This document shows, piece after piece, positions 12,500-21,147 of a stretch of DNA of 64,000 bases. Source of the DNA: Micromonospora chersina (GTDB lineage Bacteria > Actinomycetota > Actinomycetes > Mycobacteriales > Micromonosporaceae); the NCBI RefSeq assembly GCF_900091475.1, contig NZ_FMIB01000002.1:3410001-3474000 (forward strand). Reading direction: 5' to 3'. Position numbers and translations under genes: made by a program. How positions within the stretch are numbered: the first letter of the stretch is position 1; every line of letters begins with the position of its first letter. The notes beneath the pieces are model-generated. The model had not been told where the DNA came from and searched no databases. It was given only the letters and a program-made list of their open reading frames with translations.

Positions 12500-13348
12500 C
12501 TACCAGTCGCCGCCGCCGAAGTCCCCGCCGCCGAAGTCGCCCCCACCGAAGTCGCCGCCGAAGTCCCCGCCGCCGTAGCCGCCGGAGTAGTCGCCCTGGC
12601 CGCCGACGTCCTGGCCGGCGAAGTCCTGACCCTGGTCGCCGAAGTCCTGACCCTGGTCGCCGTAGTCCTGGCCCTGGTCCTGGCCGTTGTCGAAGCCGTC
12701 GTTGAAGCCCTCCTGGTAGCCGGCCTCGTAGCCGTAGCCCGGGTCGGCGAAGGCGGGCGAGAAGAGCGCGTCGGCGATCAGGATGCCGCCGAGCACGCCG
12801 GCCCCGGTGCCGAGCGCCGTCTTCCACCAGGGGGTCGAGTACCAGCCGGCCGGCACCGGCCGACCCTGCCAGTTTCCGCCCGGATAGTAGTAGGGCGTCT
12901 GGTTTCCCGGCTGGGGTCCGGCCCGGTAGGTCTGCCCCTGCACGTTGACCTCGCGCTCCTTGGTGAGCATCCCCGCTCCTCGGGCGGCGGCCAGCGGCGG
13001 CAGCTCCGGGCCCGGGTCGATACCCATGGCGGTACGCGCCGCCCGGATGTACGCCAGCCCCTCCAGCGCGGTCTCCCGGGCCAGCGCGAACTGGTGCGGG
13101 GTGCGGGCCTGCTCCAGCTGCGAACCGGCCGCGTTGTACCGCTCACCCGCGTCGGCCAGCGCCTGGCGGACGGCCGGGGCGTCCCCGTGCAGGTTCATGA
13201 GCTGCCCACCGAGCCGCTCGTACCAGCGCTGCGCCTCGGCGCGCGCATCGGCCAGCTCGGTGGCCCGCCGGGACCTGCTCCCCCACCGCCAGAACACGAA
13301 CGCACCTCCGAGCATCAGGATCAGGACCACCCACAGGGCAACCTCCAT
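12500..13348 (-). CDS. Membrane-anchored protein with Gly/Asp-aromatic repeat tail
   Basis: 282 residues, no recognised enzyme domain. One N-terminal span (about 4-20), a helical segment to about 110, a Tyr/Pro/Gly region, a second hydrophobic stretch (TALGTGAGVLGGILIADALF), then a low-complexity tail with repeats of GQDF and finally five GGxDF-type units ending GGGDW. Similar tails occur in actinobacterial proteins of unknown role; surface or matrix interaction is only a guess. ATG 13348 avoids overlap with divergent rmuC, 55 bp away. The DNA holds a 21-bp tandem repeat (12619-12680). Confidence 0.75.
   Translation of the reverse strand: MEVALWVVLILMLGGAFVFWRWGSRSRRATELADARAEAQRWYERLGGQLMNLHGDAPAVRQALADAGERYNAAGSQLEQARTPHQFALARETALEGLAYIRAARTAMGIDPGPELPPLAAARGAGMLTKEREVNVQGQTYRAGPQPGNQTPYYYPGGNWQGRPVPAGWYSTPWWKTALGTGAGVLGGILIADALFSPAFADPGYGYEAGYQEGFNDGFDNGQDQGQDYGDQGQDFGDQGQDFAGQDVGGQGDYSGGYGGGDFGGDFGGGDFGGGDFGGGDW
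12619..12680 (-). repeat. 21-bp tandem repeat inside coding sequence
   Basis: Two near-identical 21-nt copies (gaagtcctgaccctggtcgc) plus a degenerate third, encoding GDQGQDF/Y units. Such repeats can change copy number by slippage. Confidence 0.75.
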
Positions 13349-13403
13349 GACCTCGAACGTACCCAGCGGGCGCACGTCGTACCCGTTTGGCAAGCTCTTC
13401 GGC

Positions 13404-14582
13404 ATGAGCTTCTCGACGCTGGCCGTGGTGGTGCTCTGCCTCGCCGCGGGCGGCGCGGTGGGCTGGCTGGCCGCCCGGTCCCGCTCGGCGACCGAGATCG
13501 CCCGGCTGGAGGCGACGCTTGCCGCCACCCGCGAGGGCGAGGGGCGGCTGGAGCAGTCCATGCGGGCGCTCAGCTACGAGGCGACCGCGCAGTCCCAGGA
13601 GGCGGTGGCCCGGGCCGTGGCTCCGCTGCACGAGACCCTCCGCCGCTACGAGCAGCGGGTCGCCGAGTTGGAGCGCGACCGGGTCGACGCCTACGCCGAG
13701 CTGCGCGAGCAGGTGCGGTCCATGAGCGCGGTCTCCGGCGAGCTGCGCACCGAGACCAAGCAGCTCGTGGCGGCGCTGCGGGCCCCGCAGGTGCGCGGCC
13801 GGTGGGGCGAGCACCAGCTGCGCCGGATCGTCGAGGCCGCCGGCATGCTGGAGCACTGCGACTTCAACGAGCAGGTCACCGCGGCCACCGACCACCAGGG
13901 CGTCCGCCCCGACCTGGTGGTCCGGCTGCACGGCGGCCGCACGGTGGTGGTCGACGCCAAGGCGCCCTTCGACGCCTACCTGACCGCCATGGAGGCGCGC
14001 GACGAGCGGGGGCGGGACACCCACCTCGACGCGCACGCCCGGCACCTGCGGGCGCACGTCGACGGGCTCGCCGCCAAGACCTACTGGGCGGCGTTCGACC
14101 AGACTCCCGAGTTCGTGGTGCTGTTCGTGCCGGCCGACCCGTTCCTCGACGTGGCGTTGCAGCGCGACCCGTCGCTGCTGGAGCACGCCTTCGCCCGAAA
14201 CGTCGTGCTGGCCACGCCGGCCACCCTGGTGGCGCTGCTGCGCACGGTGGCCTACTCCTGGCGGCAGGAGGCGCTGGCCCGCAACGCGGCCACCGTCCAC
14301 TCGCTGGCCCGCGAGCTCTACGGGCGGCTGTCCACCCTGGGCGATCACGTCGGCAAGCTCGGCGGCGCGCTCGGCGGGGCGGTGACGGCCTACAACCGGG
14401 CGGTCGGCTCGCTGGAGGCGCGGGTGCTGGTCAGCGCCCGCAAGCTGGCCGAGCTGGGCGTCTCCGACCAGGAGTTGGCCGCCCCCGCACAGGTCGAGCT
14501 GGCGCCCCGCCAGCCGCAGGCCCCGGAGCTGGTGGAGGGGATGTCCACATCGGTCGATCGGTCGGTAGACATCGACGGTTGA
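13404..14582 (+). CDS. rmuC: DNA recombination protein RmuC homolog
   Basis: 392 residues. One N-terminal membrane segment (4-22), a long coiled coil (about 30-110), then the conserved nuclease-like RmuC domain: RGRWGEHQLRRIVEAAGML, PDLVVRLHGGRTVVVDAKAP, and FVVLFVPADPFL. RmuC proteins limit inversions between short inverted repeats; the domain resembles PD-(D/E)XK enzymes and the VDAK box fits the catalytic core. The frame is open upstream, but ATG 13404 gives the family-typical MSFSTLAVVVLC start. Followed after 146 bp by the subtilase. Confidence 0.92.
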   Translation: MSFSTLAVVVLCLAAGGAVGWLAARSRSATEIARLEATLAATREGEGRLEQSMRALSYEATAQSQEAVARAVAPLHETLRRYEQRVAELERDRVDAYAELREQVRSMSAVSGELRTETKQLVAALRAPQVRGRWGEHQLRRIVEAAGMLEHCDFNEQVTAATDHQGVRPDLVVRLHGGRTVVVDAKAPFDAYLTAMEARDERGRDTHLDAHARHLRAHVDGLAAKTYWAAFDQTPEFVVLFVPADPFLDVALQRDPSLLEHAFARNVVLATPATLVALLRTVAYSWRQEALARNAATVHSLARELYGRLSTLGDHVGKLGGALGGAVTAYNRAVGSLEARVLVSARKLAELGVSDQELAAPAQVELAPRQPQAPELVEGMSTSVDRSVDIDG

Positions 14583-14624
14583 CACAACCGTATGACGATG
14601 ACGGCCGATCCGAGTCACGGAGTG

Positions 14625-14650
14625 GTCACAACCTACTTCGGAGTAGTGAC
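14625..14650. promoter_or_regulatory. Inverted repeat upstream of the large subtilase
   Basis: ctact-tcgg-agtag flanked by gtcac and tgac, about 80 nt before the GTG. Position and symmetry suit a regulator site for the secreted protease; no regulator gene is adjacent. Alternatively a weak terminator of rmuC. Confidence 0.35.
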
Positions 14651-14728
14651 ACCGGCAGGGCGAGACCGAAGGATCACGGTCACGTGTGCCCTGTTTCTGT
14701 AGGGCCCTGTTCTCTGGAGGAAGAGAAC

Positions 14729-17700
14729 GTGAGTCAACCCCGCAACCGGAGCCGGCGTACCTCCGCCGCGCTCTTCGCCTCGGTCCTGGCGGCCGGCGCC
14801 ATGACCGTCGGGGGTGGCGCCGCGACCGCGAGCGCAGCCCCCGCCGCCGCCCCCGACGTCCCGCAGCCGACCGCCGCGAAGACGCTGGGCGCCCACGACG
14901 CCAAGCTCCTGGACGAGGCGGAGGCGAAGCACGCTCCGACCGTCACCCTGATCATCGCCGCCAAGAAGGGCTCGGCCAAGAAGGTCGCCGACGGGCTGGC
15001 CGGCCTGGGCGCCTCCGTGAGCCAGCGCTACGACCAGGTCGGCTACCTGCTGGCCAAGGTCCCCACCGCGAAGGTCCTCAAGGCCGCGACGCTCCCCGGC
15101 GTCTCCGCCGTCGACCTCGACGAGACCATCAAGCTCCCCGACCCGGCTCCCGAGGCCGCGCCCGCCGGGGCGAAGACCGCCGCGCAGGGCGAGACCCTGG
15201 CCGGGCCCGGCGCCGACACCGGCCCGGTCAACCCGTACATGCCGACCAACGAGACCGGCGCGGAGGCCTTCAAGGCCGCGCACCCGGAGTGGGACGGCCG
15301 CGGCGTGACCATCGGCATCATGGACTCCGGGGTTGACCTGGACCAGCCGGCGCTGCAGAAGACCACCACGGGCGAGCGCAAGATCGTCGACTGGGTCACC
15401 GCGACCGACCCGCTCGAGGACGCCTCCTGGCGCGCCATGGCCACCGACGTGGCCGGCCCCTCGTTCACCACCACGCTGGGCACCTGGACCGCGCCCGCCG
15501 GCTCGTACAAGTTCAACGTGTTCCGCGAGAACATCACCGCGGGCAGCGACGCGCGGGGCGACGTCAACCGCGACGGCGACACCAGCGACTTCTGGGGCAT
15601 CCTCTACAACCCGGCCAACGGCGACATCCGGGTCGACGCCAACCAGAACAACGACTTCACCGACGACGAGCCGATGCGGCCGTACAAGGAGAAGTTCCAG
15701 GTCGGCCACTTCGGCACGGACAACCCGGCCACCGCGGTGCGCGAGCAGATCCCGTTCGTGGTCGAGTACCGCAAGAACGTGGACATCGCGCCGGCCGACG
15801 GCCAGGCCGGCCCGTACTACGACTTCGTCAACATCGGCATCATCGAGAGCACCCACGGCACCCACGTCGCCGGCATCACCGCCGCCAACGACATGCTGGG
15901 CAACAGCGCCTTCGACGGCGCCGCCCCGGGCGCCAAGCTGGTCTCCGCCCGGGCCTGCTCGTGGGGCGGCGGCTGCACCGCCGCGGCGCTCACCACCGGC
16001 ATGGTGGACCTGGTCGTCAACCGCAAGGTCGACGTGATCAACATGTCGATCGGCGGCCTGCCGGCGCTGAACGACGGCGCCAACGCCCGCTCCGAGCTCT
16101 ACAACAGCCTGATCACCACGTACGGCGTGCAGATGTTCATCTCGGCCGGCAACTCCGGCCCGGGCCTGAACACGATCGGCGACCCCTCGGTGGCCGGCAA
16201 CGTGGTGAGCGTGGCCGCGAACGTCAGCAAGGAGACCTGGCTGGCCAACTACGGCTCGGTCGTCCGCAAGGACAACGCGCTGTTCAACTTCTCCTCGCGC
16301 GGCCCGCGTGAGGACGGCGGCTTCAAGCCCAACATCTCCGCCCCCGGCTCCGCCATCTCCACGGCGCCGACCTGGCAGCCCGGCAACCCGGTCCCCGAGG
16401 CCGGCTACCCGCTGCCCCCGGGCTACCAGATGCTGAACGGCACCTCGATGGCCTCGCCGCAGGCCACCGGCGCCGCCGCGCTGCTGCTGTCGGCGGCCAA
16501 GGCGACCGACAAGGGCGTCACCCCGGCCGCGCTGCGCCGGGCCATCTACACCTCCGCCAAGCCGATCGCGGGCGTCCCGACGTACGCCCAGGGCTACGGC
16601 ATGTTCAACGTGCCCGGTGCGTGGGACCTGCTCGCCGCCGGCGTGCAGACCCGGACCTACACCTCCACGGCGCCGGTCTGCACCGAGCTGTCGGCCAACC
16701 TGACCCGGTACAACCCGGCCAGCGGCGGCTTCGAGCCGACCCCGAACGTGGGCACCGGCATCTACAACCGCTGCGCGGCCGGCGAGGGCGGGCAGCAGGT
16801 CAAGGAGAGCCGCTACTACGAGGTCAAGGTGACCCGCACCAGCGGCCCGAACAAGGGCCTCCAGCACAACGTCGCCTTCCGCGGCAACGACGGCACCTTC
16901 TCGGCCCCCGCGGTCGTGTGGCTGCCGCTGAACAAGACGGTCACCGTCAAGGTGAAGGCCAAGCCGCTGACCGCCGGCGCGCACGGCGCGATCATGACCG
17001 TCGACGACCCGGCCACCTCGGTGGTCGACTTCGAGGTCGCCACCGTCGTGGTCGCCTCGGCCGCGGTCTCCGCCCCGGCCTACTCCTTCTCCACCGAGGG
17101 TTCGGTCGAGCGGAACAGCTTCACCTCGTACTTCGTGACGGTCCCGGAGGGCGCGGGCGCGCTCCAGGTCAACCTCTCCGGCATCGCCACCGGCTCGCAG
17201 ACCCGGTTCATCGCCTTCAACCCGTACGGCGTGCCGGTCGAGAGCACCGCGAGCACCGGCTGCTACACCAACTTCTCCGACGCCGCCGCCTGCAAGCCGC
17301 AGGAGCGGGACTACCAGAACCCGCTGCCGGGCGTCTGGGAGATCGAGGTGGAGGCCCGGCGTACCTCGCCGACGCTGGACAACCCGTTCCAGTTGCAGGC
17401 GCGGGTGCAGGGCGTCAAGGTCGAGCCGGCCGTGGTCGAGCTGCCGTCGGTGACCGCCGGCACCCCGACCGAGGTGAGCTGGGGCCTGACCAACGTCTTC
17501 GGCCCGGTGCAGGTGACCGGCGTCGGCGGCCCGCTGGCCAGCGTGCACGCCGAGCGGCCGAGCATCGCCCAGGGCGCCCGCCAGGAGTACACGGTGGACG
17601 TCCCGGCGGGGGCCACCTCGTTCACCGCGCGGATCGGCAACCCGTCCGACCTGAGCGCCGACCTGGACCTGTCGGTCTTCCTCGGCGCGACCCGGGTGGG

Positions 17701-18031
17701 CCAGTCGGCCGACGGTGACTCGGAGGAGGCGGTCACCCTGTCCAACCCGGCCGCCGGCACCTACCGGGTGGTCGTGGACGGCTACGCGATGAGCGACCCG
17801 ACCACCGCGTACGACTACCGCGACTCCTTCGCCGCCCCGGCGCTGGGTTCGCTCTCGGCCCCCAGCACCCCGCTGGCCCTGGCCAACGGCGCCACCGCCA
17901 CCCTGACCGGCACGGTGACCGCCCAGGCCACCCCGGCCGCCGGCCGGGAGCTCTACGGTGACCTGGCCGTGACCACCACGGAGGGCGCGGTCGTCGGCCG
18001 CGGCTCGGTGGAGGTCGGCGCGGTCAGCTGA
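14729..18031 (+). CDS. Secreted giant subtilase (S8, tripeptidyl-peptidase II-like architecture)
   Basis: 1100 residues. Sec signal peptide with likely cleavage after TASA (about 36), a propeptide-like segment (about 60-140), then the S8 catalytic domain: Asp199 in MDSGVD, His376 in THGTHVAG, Ser573 in NGTSMASP. About 175 residues separate Asp and His, the insertion pattern of the tripeptidyl-peptidase II subgroup. The C-terminal half holds beta-rich domains, including a PPC-like repeat (AAGTYRVVVDGYA). The frame is open for about 2.2 kb upstream, but GTG 14729 has an ideal ggaggaa site and begins the signal peptide. A degradative exoprotease is likely; substrates unknown. A terminator hairpin follows. 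Confidence 0.93.
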   Translation: MSQPRNRSRRTSAALFASVLAAGAMTVGGGAATASAAPAAAPDVPQPTAAKTLGAHDAKLLDEAEAKHAPTVTLIIAAKKGSAKKVADGLAGLGASVSQRYDQVGYLLAKVPTAKVLKAATLPGVSAVDLDETIKLPDPAPEAAPAGAKTAAQGETLAGPGADTGPVNPYMPTNETGAEAFKAAHPEWDGRGVTIGIMDSGVDLDQPALQKTTTGERKIVDWVTATDPLEDASWRAMATDVAGPSFTTTLGTWTAPAGSYKFNVFRENITAGSDARGDVNRDGDTSDFWGILYNPANGDIRVDANQNNDFTDDEPMRPYKEKFQVGHFGTDNPATAVREQIPFVVEYRKNVDIAPADGQAGPYYDFVNIGIIESTHGTHVAGITAANDMLGNSAFDGAAPGAKLVSARACSWGGGCTAAALTTGMVDLVVNRKVDVINMSIGGLPALNDGANARSELYNSLITTYGVQMFISAGNSGPGLNTIGDPSVAGNVVSVAANVSKETWLANYGSVVRKDNALFNFSSRGPREDGGFKPNISAPGSAISTAPTWQPGNPVPEAGYPLPPGYQMLNGTSMASPQATGAAALLLSAAKATDKGVTPAALRRAIYTSAKPIAGVPTYAQGYGMFNVPGAWDLLAAGVQTRTYTSTAPVCTELSANLTRYNPASGGFEPTPNVGTGIYNRCAAGEGGQQVKESRYYEVKVTRTSGPNKGLQHNVAFRGNDGTFSAPAVVWLPLNKTVTVKVKAKPLTAGAHGAIMTVDDPATSVVDFEVATVVVASAAVSAPAYSFSTEGSVERNSFTSYFVTVPEGAGALQVNLSGIATGSQTRFIAFNPYGVPVESTASTGCYTNFSDAAACKPQERDYQNPLPGVWEIEVEARRTSPTLDNPFQLQARVQGVKVEPAVVELPSVTAGTPTEVSWGLTNVFGPVQVTGVGGPLASVHAERPSIAQGARQEYTVDVPAGATSFTARIGNPSDLSADLDLSVFLGATRVGQSADGDSEEAVTLSNPAAGTYRVVVDGYAMSDPTTAYDYRDSFAAPALGSLSAPSTPLALANGATATLTGTVTAQATPAAGRELYGDLAVTTTEGAVVGRGSVEVGAVS

Positions 18032-18044
18032 CCCGCTGAGTCCA

Positions 18045-18078
18045 GAAGCCCCGCCCCTCGTCCGGGGGGCGGGGCTTC
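18045..18078. terminator. Terminator hairpin between subtilase and lipoprotein
   Basis: 13-bp perfect stem gaagccccgcccc/ggggcggggcttc, 14 nt after the subtilase stop. It lies between convergent genes and may terminate both. Confidence 0.8.
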
Positions 18079-18097
18079 GCCGTTTCCCGGGGTGCGC

Positions 18098-18514
18098 TCA
18101 GGCGCGGCGGGCGGATTCGACGACGAACGGGGTGCCCTGCTGGCAGGTGGTCATCATGCCGGGCTCCGCGTGGCCGGTGACCTCCACCCGGGCGCCGGGC
18201 GTGAGCACGTCGCGCGGGCCGCCGATCAGCAGGTGGTCGTCGATCAGCAGGCAGTTCGGCTCGACGCCGGCGCGGATCGTGCCGGTGAGCGTGGTGGCGC
18301 CGGGGCCGGGCGGCTTCGACGGGCCGCCCTTCCAGGTGGGATCCGGGCGGCTGGGGCCGATGCTCGGGCCGGTGCTGGGGCCGGGGTCGGGCTGGCTGGT
18401 CACCGGGGTGGCTCCCGTCGGGGTGTGGCCGGCGGGCTCGGCGCCCGGGCCGGCGCAGGCGGTCAGCGCCGCGCCGGCGAGCAGGGCGACGAGCGCTGTC
18501 CGAGGAGTCTTCAT
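18098..18514 (-). CDS. Small lipoprotein of unknown function
   Basis: 138 residues. Signal peptide ending in lipobox LTAC, a Pro/Ser/Thr/Gly-rich linker (about 20-70) typical of surface lipoproteins, then a compact C-terminal domain (TLTGTIRAGVEPNCLLIDD to GTPFVVES) with two Cys that could form a disulfide. It resembles small beta-barrel (OB-like) domains found in actinobacterial lipoproteins, but I do not assign a role. ATG 18514 gives a canonical n-region MKTPR. It lies 41 bp downstream of the ispH stop on the same strand... ispH being upstream, so readthrough is possible. Confidence 0.78.
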   Translation of the reverse strand: MKTPRTALVALLAGAALTACAGPGAEPAGHTPTGATPVTSQPDPGPSTGPSIGPSRPDPTWKGGPSKPPGPGATTLTGTIRAGVEPNCLLIDDHLLIGGPRDVLTPGARVEVTGHAEPGMMTTCQQGTPFVVESARRA

Positions 18515-18555
18515 GAGCGCTTGGACGTGGCGGGCGGTCGTTTCGTTCCGGCCGG

Positions 18556-19539
18556 TCAGCCGCGGGCCGCCGCGGCCTTCAGGTCCCGCTTGAGCTCCTG
18601 CGGCAGCGAGAAGGTCAGCCGCTCGTTGGCGGTGGTGATCTCCTCGACGTCGGCGAAGCCGCGCTCGGCCAGGTGCGCGAGGACCTGCTGGACCAGCTCG
18701 TCCGGCACGCTGGCGCCCGAGGTCAACCCCACGGTGCGGGCCCCCGCCAGCCAGGCGTCGTCGATCTCGTGGGCGAAGTCGACCAGGTATCCGGCTCGGG
18801 CGCCGGCGTCCAGCGCCACCTCGACCAGGCGGACCGAGTTCGAGGAGTTCCGCGAGCCCACCACGATCACCACGTCGCAGTCCGGGGCGATCTCCTTAAC
18901 CACGTGCTGGCGGTTGGAGGTGGCGTAGCAGATGTCGTCGCTGGGCGGCGACTGGAGCAGCGGCAGCCGCTGCTTGAGCCGGGCCACGGTCTCCAGGGTC
19001 TCGTCGACCGAGAGGGTGGTCTGGGAGAGCCAGACAACCTTCTCGGGGTCGCGCACGGTCACCTTGTCGACGCCGTCCGGGCCGTCCACGAGCTGGATGT
19101 GCGCGGGCGCCTCACCGGCGGTGCCGATGACCTCCTCGTGCCCCTCGTGGCCGATGAGCAGGATGTCGTAGTCCTCGGCGGCGAACCGCCGGGCCTCCTG
19201 GTGCACCTTGGTGACGAGCGGGCACGTCGCGTCGATCGCCTTGAGCGAGCGCACCTTGGCCTGCTCGTAGACCTCGGGGGCCACGCCGTGGGCGGAGAAG
19301 ATGACGGTGGCGCCCTCCGGCACCTCCTCGTTCTCCTCCACGAAGATCGCGCCCTTGGCCTCCAGCGTCTGCACCACGTGCTTGTTGTGCACGATCTGCT
19401 TGCGGACGTAGATCGGCGCGCCGTAGAGCTTCAGCGCCTCCTCGACGGTCTGCACCGCCCGGTCCACGCCCGCGCAGTAGCCGCGGGGCTTGGCCAGGAG
19501 CACGCGCTTGCCGGTCCGGGAAGTCTCAGCCTCAGTCAC
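18556..19539 (-). CDS. ispH: 4-hydroxy-3-methylbut-2-enyl diphosphate reductase
   Basis: 327 residues. Last step of the MEP pathway: reduces HMBPP to IPP and DMAPP using a [4Fe-4S] cluster. The three cluster cysteines are Cys22 (GYCAG), Cys106 (DATCP) and Cys204 (ICYAT). Substrate-binding His/Glu motifs [22 protein letters not shown] and the GSRNSSNS loop are all present. It neighbours xseA (divergent), as in mycobacteria, where lytB2 (Rv1110) lies near xseA. Its products feed the prenyltransferase and geranylgeranyl-reductase-like genes 16 kb away in this window. Confidence 0.98.
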   Translation of the reverse strand: MTEAETSRTGKRVLLAKPRGYCAGVDRAVQTVEEALKLYGAPIYVRKQIVHNKHVVQTLEAKGAIFVEENEEVPEGATVIFSAHGVAPEVYEQAKVRSLKAIDATCPLVTKVHQEARRFAAEDYDILLIGHEGHEEVIGTAGEAPAHIQLVDGPDGVDKVTVRDPEKVVWLSQTTLSVDETLETVARLKQRLPLLQSPPSDDICYATSNRQHVVKEIAPDCDVVIVVGSRNSSNSVRLVEVALDAGARAGYLVDFAHEIDDAWLAGARTVGLTSGASVPDELVQQVLAHLAERGFADVEEITTANERLTFSLPQELKRDLKAAAARG

Positions 19540-19572
19540 CCGACCATCGTACGTGCCGGCTCCCGGCCGGCC

Positions 19573-19635
19573 CGTCGATCATGAGGTGGCCGGCGGTCAC
19601 GGAGATCGACATCACCGTCAACCGCATGATCGACG
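19573..19635. repeat. Palindromic intergenic element, type B, copy 1
   Basis: A 63-nt element with 11-bp perfect terminal inverted repeats cgtcgatcatg/catgatcgacg. A second copy with the same left end and about three quarters identity lies at 37196-37257. Located in the ispH-xseA divergent gap, just before the xseA -10 box. Confidence 0.75.
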
Positions 19636-19658
19636 CGGGGTCGGTCGGGGGTGGGGCT

Positions 19659-19664
19659 TAGGGT
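19659..19664 (+). promoter_or_regulatory. -10 box TAGGGT, leaderless xseA start
   Basis: Ends 6 nt before GTG 19671 and so supports that codon as both transcription and translation start. Confidence 0.6.
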
Positions 19665-19670
19665 GGGCGG

Positions 19671-20885
19671 GTGAGCGAGGGGGAGCGGAGCACGTCCGAG
19701 GAGCCGTGGCCGGTCCGGGTGGTGAGCCAGAAGGTCGGTGCCTGGATCGCCCGCCTGGGGTGGGTCTGGGTCGACGGGCAGGTGGCGCAGATCAGCCGGC
19801 GGCCCGGGGCGAGCACCGTCTTCCTGACGCTGCGTGACCCGTCGGCGGATCTCAGCTTGACCGTCACCACCAACCGCGACGTGCTCGACGCGGGCGCGCC
19901 CGAGCTGCGCGAGGGCGCCCGGGTGGTGCTGCACGCCAAGCCCGAGTTCTACGCCGCCCGGGGCACGCTCAGCCTCCGCGCCGACGAGATCCGCCAGGTC
20001 GGGCTCGGCGAGCTGCTGGCCCGGCTGGAGAAGCTCAAGAAGCTGCTGGCCGCCGAGGGGCTCTTCGACCGGGCCCGCAAGCGCCGGCCGCCCTTCCTGC
20101 CCGGCCGCGTCGGGCTGATCACGGGCCGCGCCTCGGCCGCCGAGCGCGACGTGCTGACCAACGCCCGCCGCCGGTGGCCGGCCGTGGAGTTCCGGACGGT
20201 CAACGTGGCCGTGCAGGGGCCCAGCGCCGTGCCCGACATCGTGGGCGCGCTCAAGGTGCTCGACGCCGACCCGACGATCGACGTGATCGTCATCGCCCGC
20301 GGCGGCGGCAGCATCGAGGACCTGCTGCCCTTCTCCGACGAGGCGCTCTGCCGGGCGGTCTTCGCCTGCCGCACGCCGGTGGTCAGCGCGATCGGCCACG
20401 AGACCGACGCCCCACTGCTCGACTACGTCGCCGACGTGCGCGCCTCGACGCCTACCGACGCCGCGAAGCGGATCGTGCCCGACCTCACCGAGGAGGTGCG
20501 CCTCATCGGCCAGGCGCGGTCCCGGCTGGAGCGGGCCGTGCGCAACCTGGTCGACCGGGAGCAGCACCGGCTGGACCTGCTGCGCTCCCGCCCGGTCCTG
20601 GCCCGCCCGCAGGTGATGGTCGACCAGCGGGCCACCGACGTCGCCGCGCTGCGCGACCGGACCGGCCGCTGCCTGGACCACCGGCTGGGCGCCGCCACCG
20701 ACGACCTGCGGCACACCCTGGCGCGGCTGCGCGCCCTCTCCCCCGCAGCCACCCTCGACCGCGGCTACGCCATCGTCCAGCGCGCCGACGGGCACGTGGT
20801 CCGCGCCGCGTCCGAGGTGGCCAAGGGCGACCCGCTGCGCGTACGCCTCGCCGAGGGCGAGCTGACCGCCACCGTGGACGGCTGA
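19671..20885 (+). CDS. xseA: Exodeoxyribonuclease VII large subunit
   Basis: 404 residues. Catalytic subunit of ExoVII, which degrades single-stranded DNA processively from both ends. An OB-fold N-domain ([25 protein letters not shown]) precedes the Exonuc_VII_L catalytic core with [31 protein letters not shown] and [28 protein letters not shown] helical C-terminal region ends in LDRGYAIVQ. The stop overlaps the xseB start by one base (TGATG), giving translational coupling and subunit balance. Order ispH/xseA/xseB is conserved in mycobacteria, though orientations differ. Confidence 0.97.
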   Translation: MSEGERSTSEEPWPVRVVSQKVGAWIARLGWVWVDGQVAQISRRPGASTVFLTLRDPSADLSLTVTTNRDVLDAGAPELREGARVVLHAKPEFYAARGTLSLRADEIRQVGLGELLARLEKLKKLLAAEGLFDRARKRRPPFLPGRVGLITGRASAAERDVLTNARRRWPAVEFRTVNVAVQGPSAVPDIVGALKVLDADPTIDVIVIARGGGSIEDLLPFSDEALCRAVFACRTPVVSAIGHETDAPLLDYVADVRASTPTDAAKRIVPDLTEEVRLIGQARSRLERAVRNLVDREQHRLDLLRSRPVLARPQVMVDQRATDVAALRDRTGRCLDHRLGAATDDLRHTLARLRALSPAATLDRGYAIVQRADGHVVRAASEVAKGDPLRVRLAEGELTATVDG

Positions 20886-21112
20886 TGGAATGGGACCCGA
20901 TGACTGACACGACCAAGGACGAGCAGCTCAGCTACGAGCAGGCCCGGGGCGAGCTGGCCTCGGTGGTCGAGCGGCTGGAGGCGGGCGGCACCTCGCTGGA
21001 GGAGTCACTGGCGCTCTGGGAGCGCGGCGAGCAGCTCGCCGGGATCTGCCAGCGCTGGCTGGACGGCGCCCGGGCCCGCATCGACGCCGCCCGGCAGCGC
21101 GCCGAGGACTGA
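20885..21112 (+). CDS. xseB: Exodeoxyribonuclease VII small subunit
   Basis: 75 residues from ATG 20885. Small helical subunit that binds XseA in several copies and is needed for activity. The motif SYEQARGELASVVERLEAGGTSLEESLALWERGEQLAGICQRWLDGAR is the family signature (spread over residues about 16-62). The start at 20885 uses the TGATG overlap with xseA; an in-frame ATG at 20900 (MTDTTK) is an equally good N-terminus. A hairpin follows 3 nt after the stop. Confidence 0.95.
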   Translation: MEWDPMTDTTKDEQLSYEQARGELASVVERLEAGGTSLEESLALWERGEQLAGICQRWLDGARARIDAARQRAED

Positions 21113-21114
21113 GC

Positions 21115-21140
21115 GGCGGGACGGCCGGAGCCGTCCCGCC
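21115..21140. terminator. Bidirectional terminator hairpin xseB / LppX-like gene
   Basis: 11-bp perfect stem ggcgggacggc/gccgtcccgcc with a 4-nt loop, between convergent genes that end 3 nt and 8 nt away. Confidence 0.8.
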
Positions 21141-21147
21141 GGCACGC

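Noticed and set aside
12491..14728. Upstream extension of the subtilase frame through rmuC
   Set aside because: The frame stays open only because of GC bias; a signal peptide and ideal ribosome-binding site fix the start at 14729.
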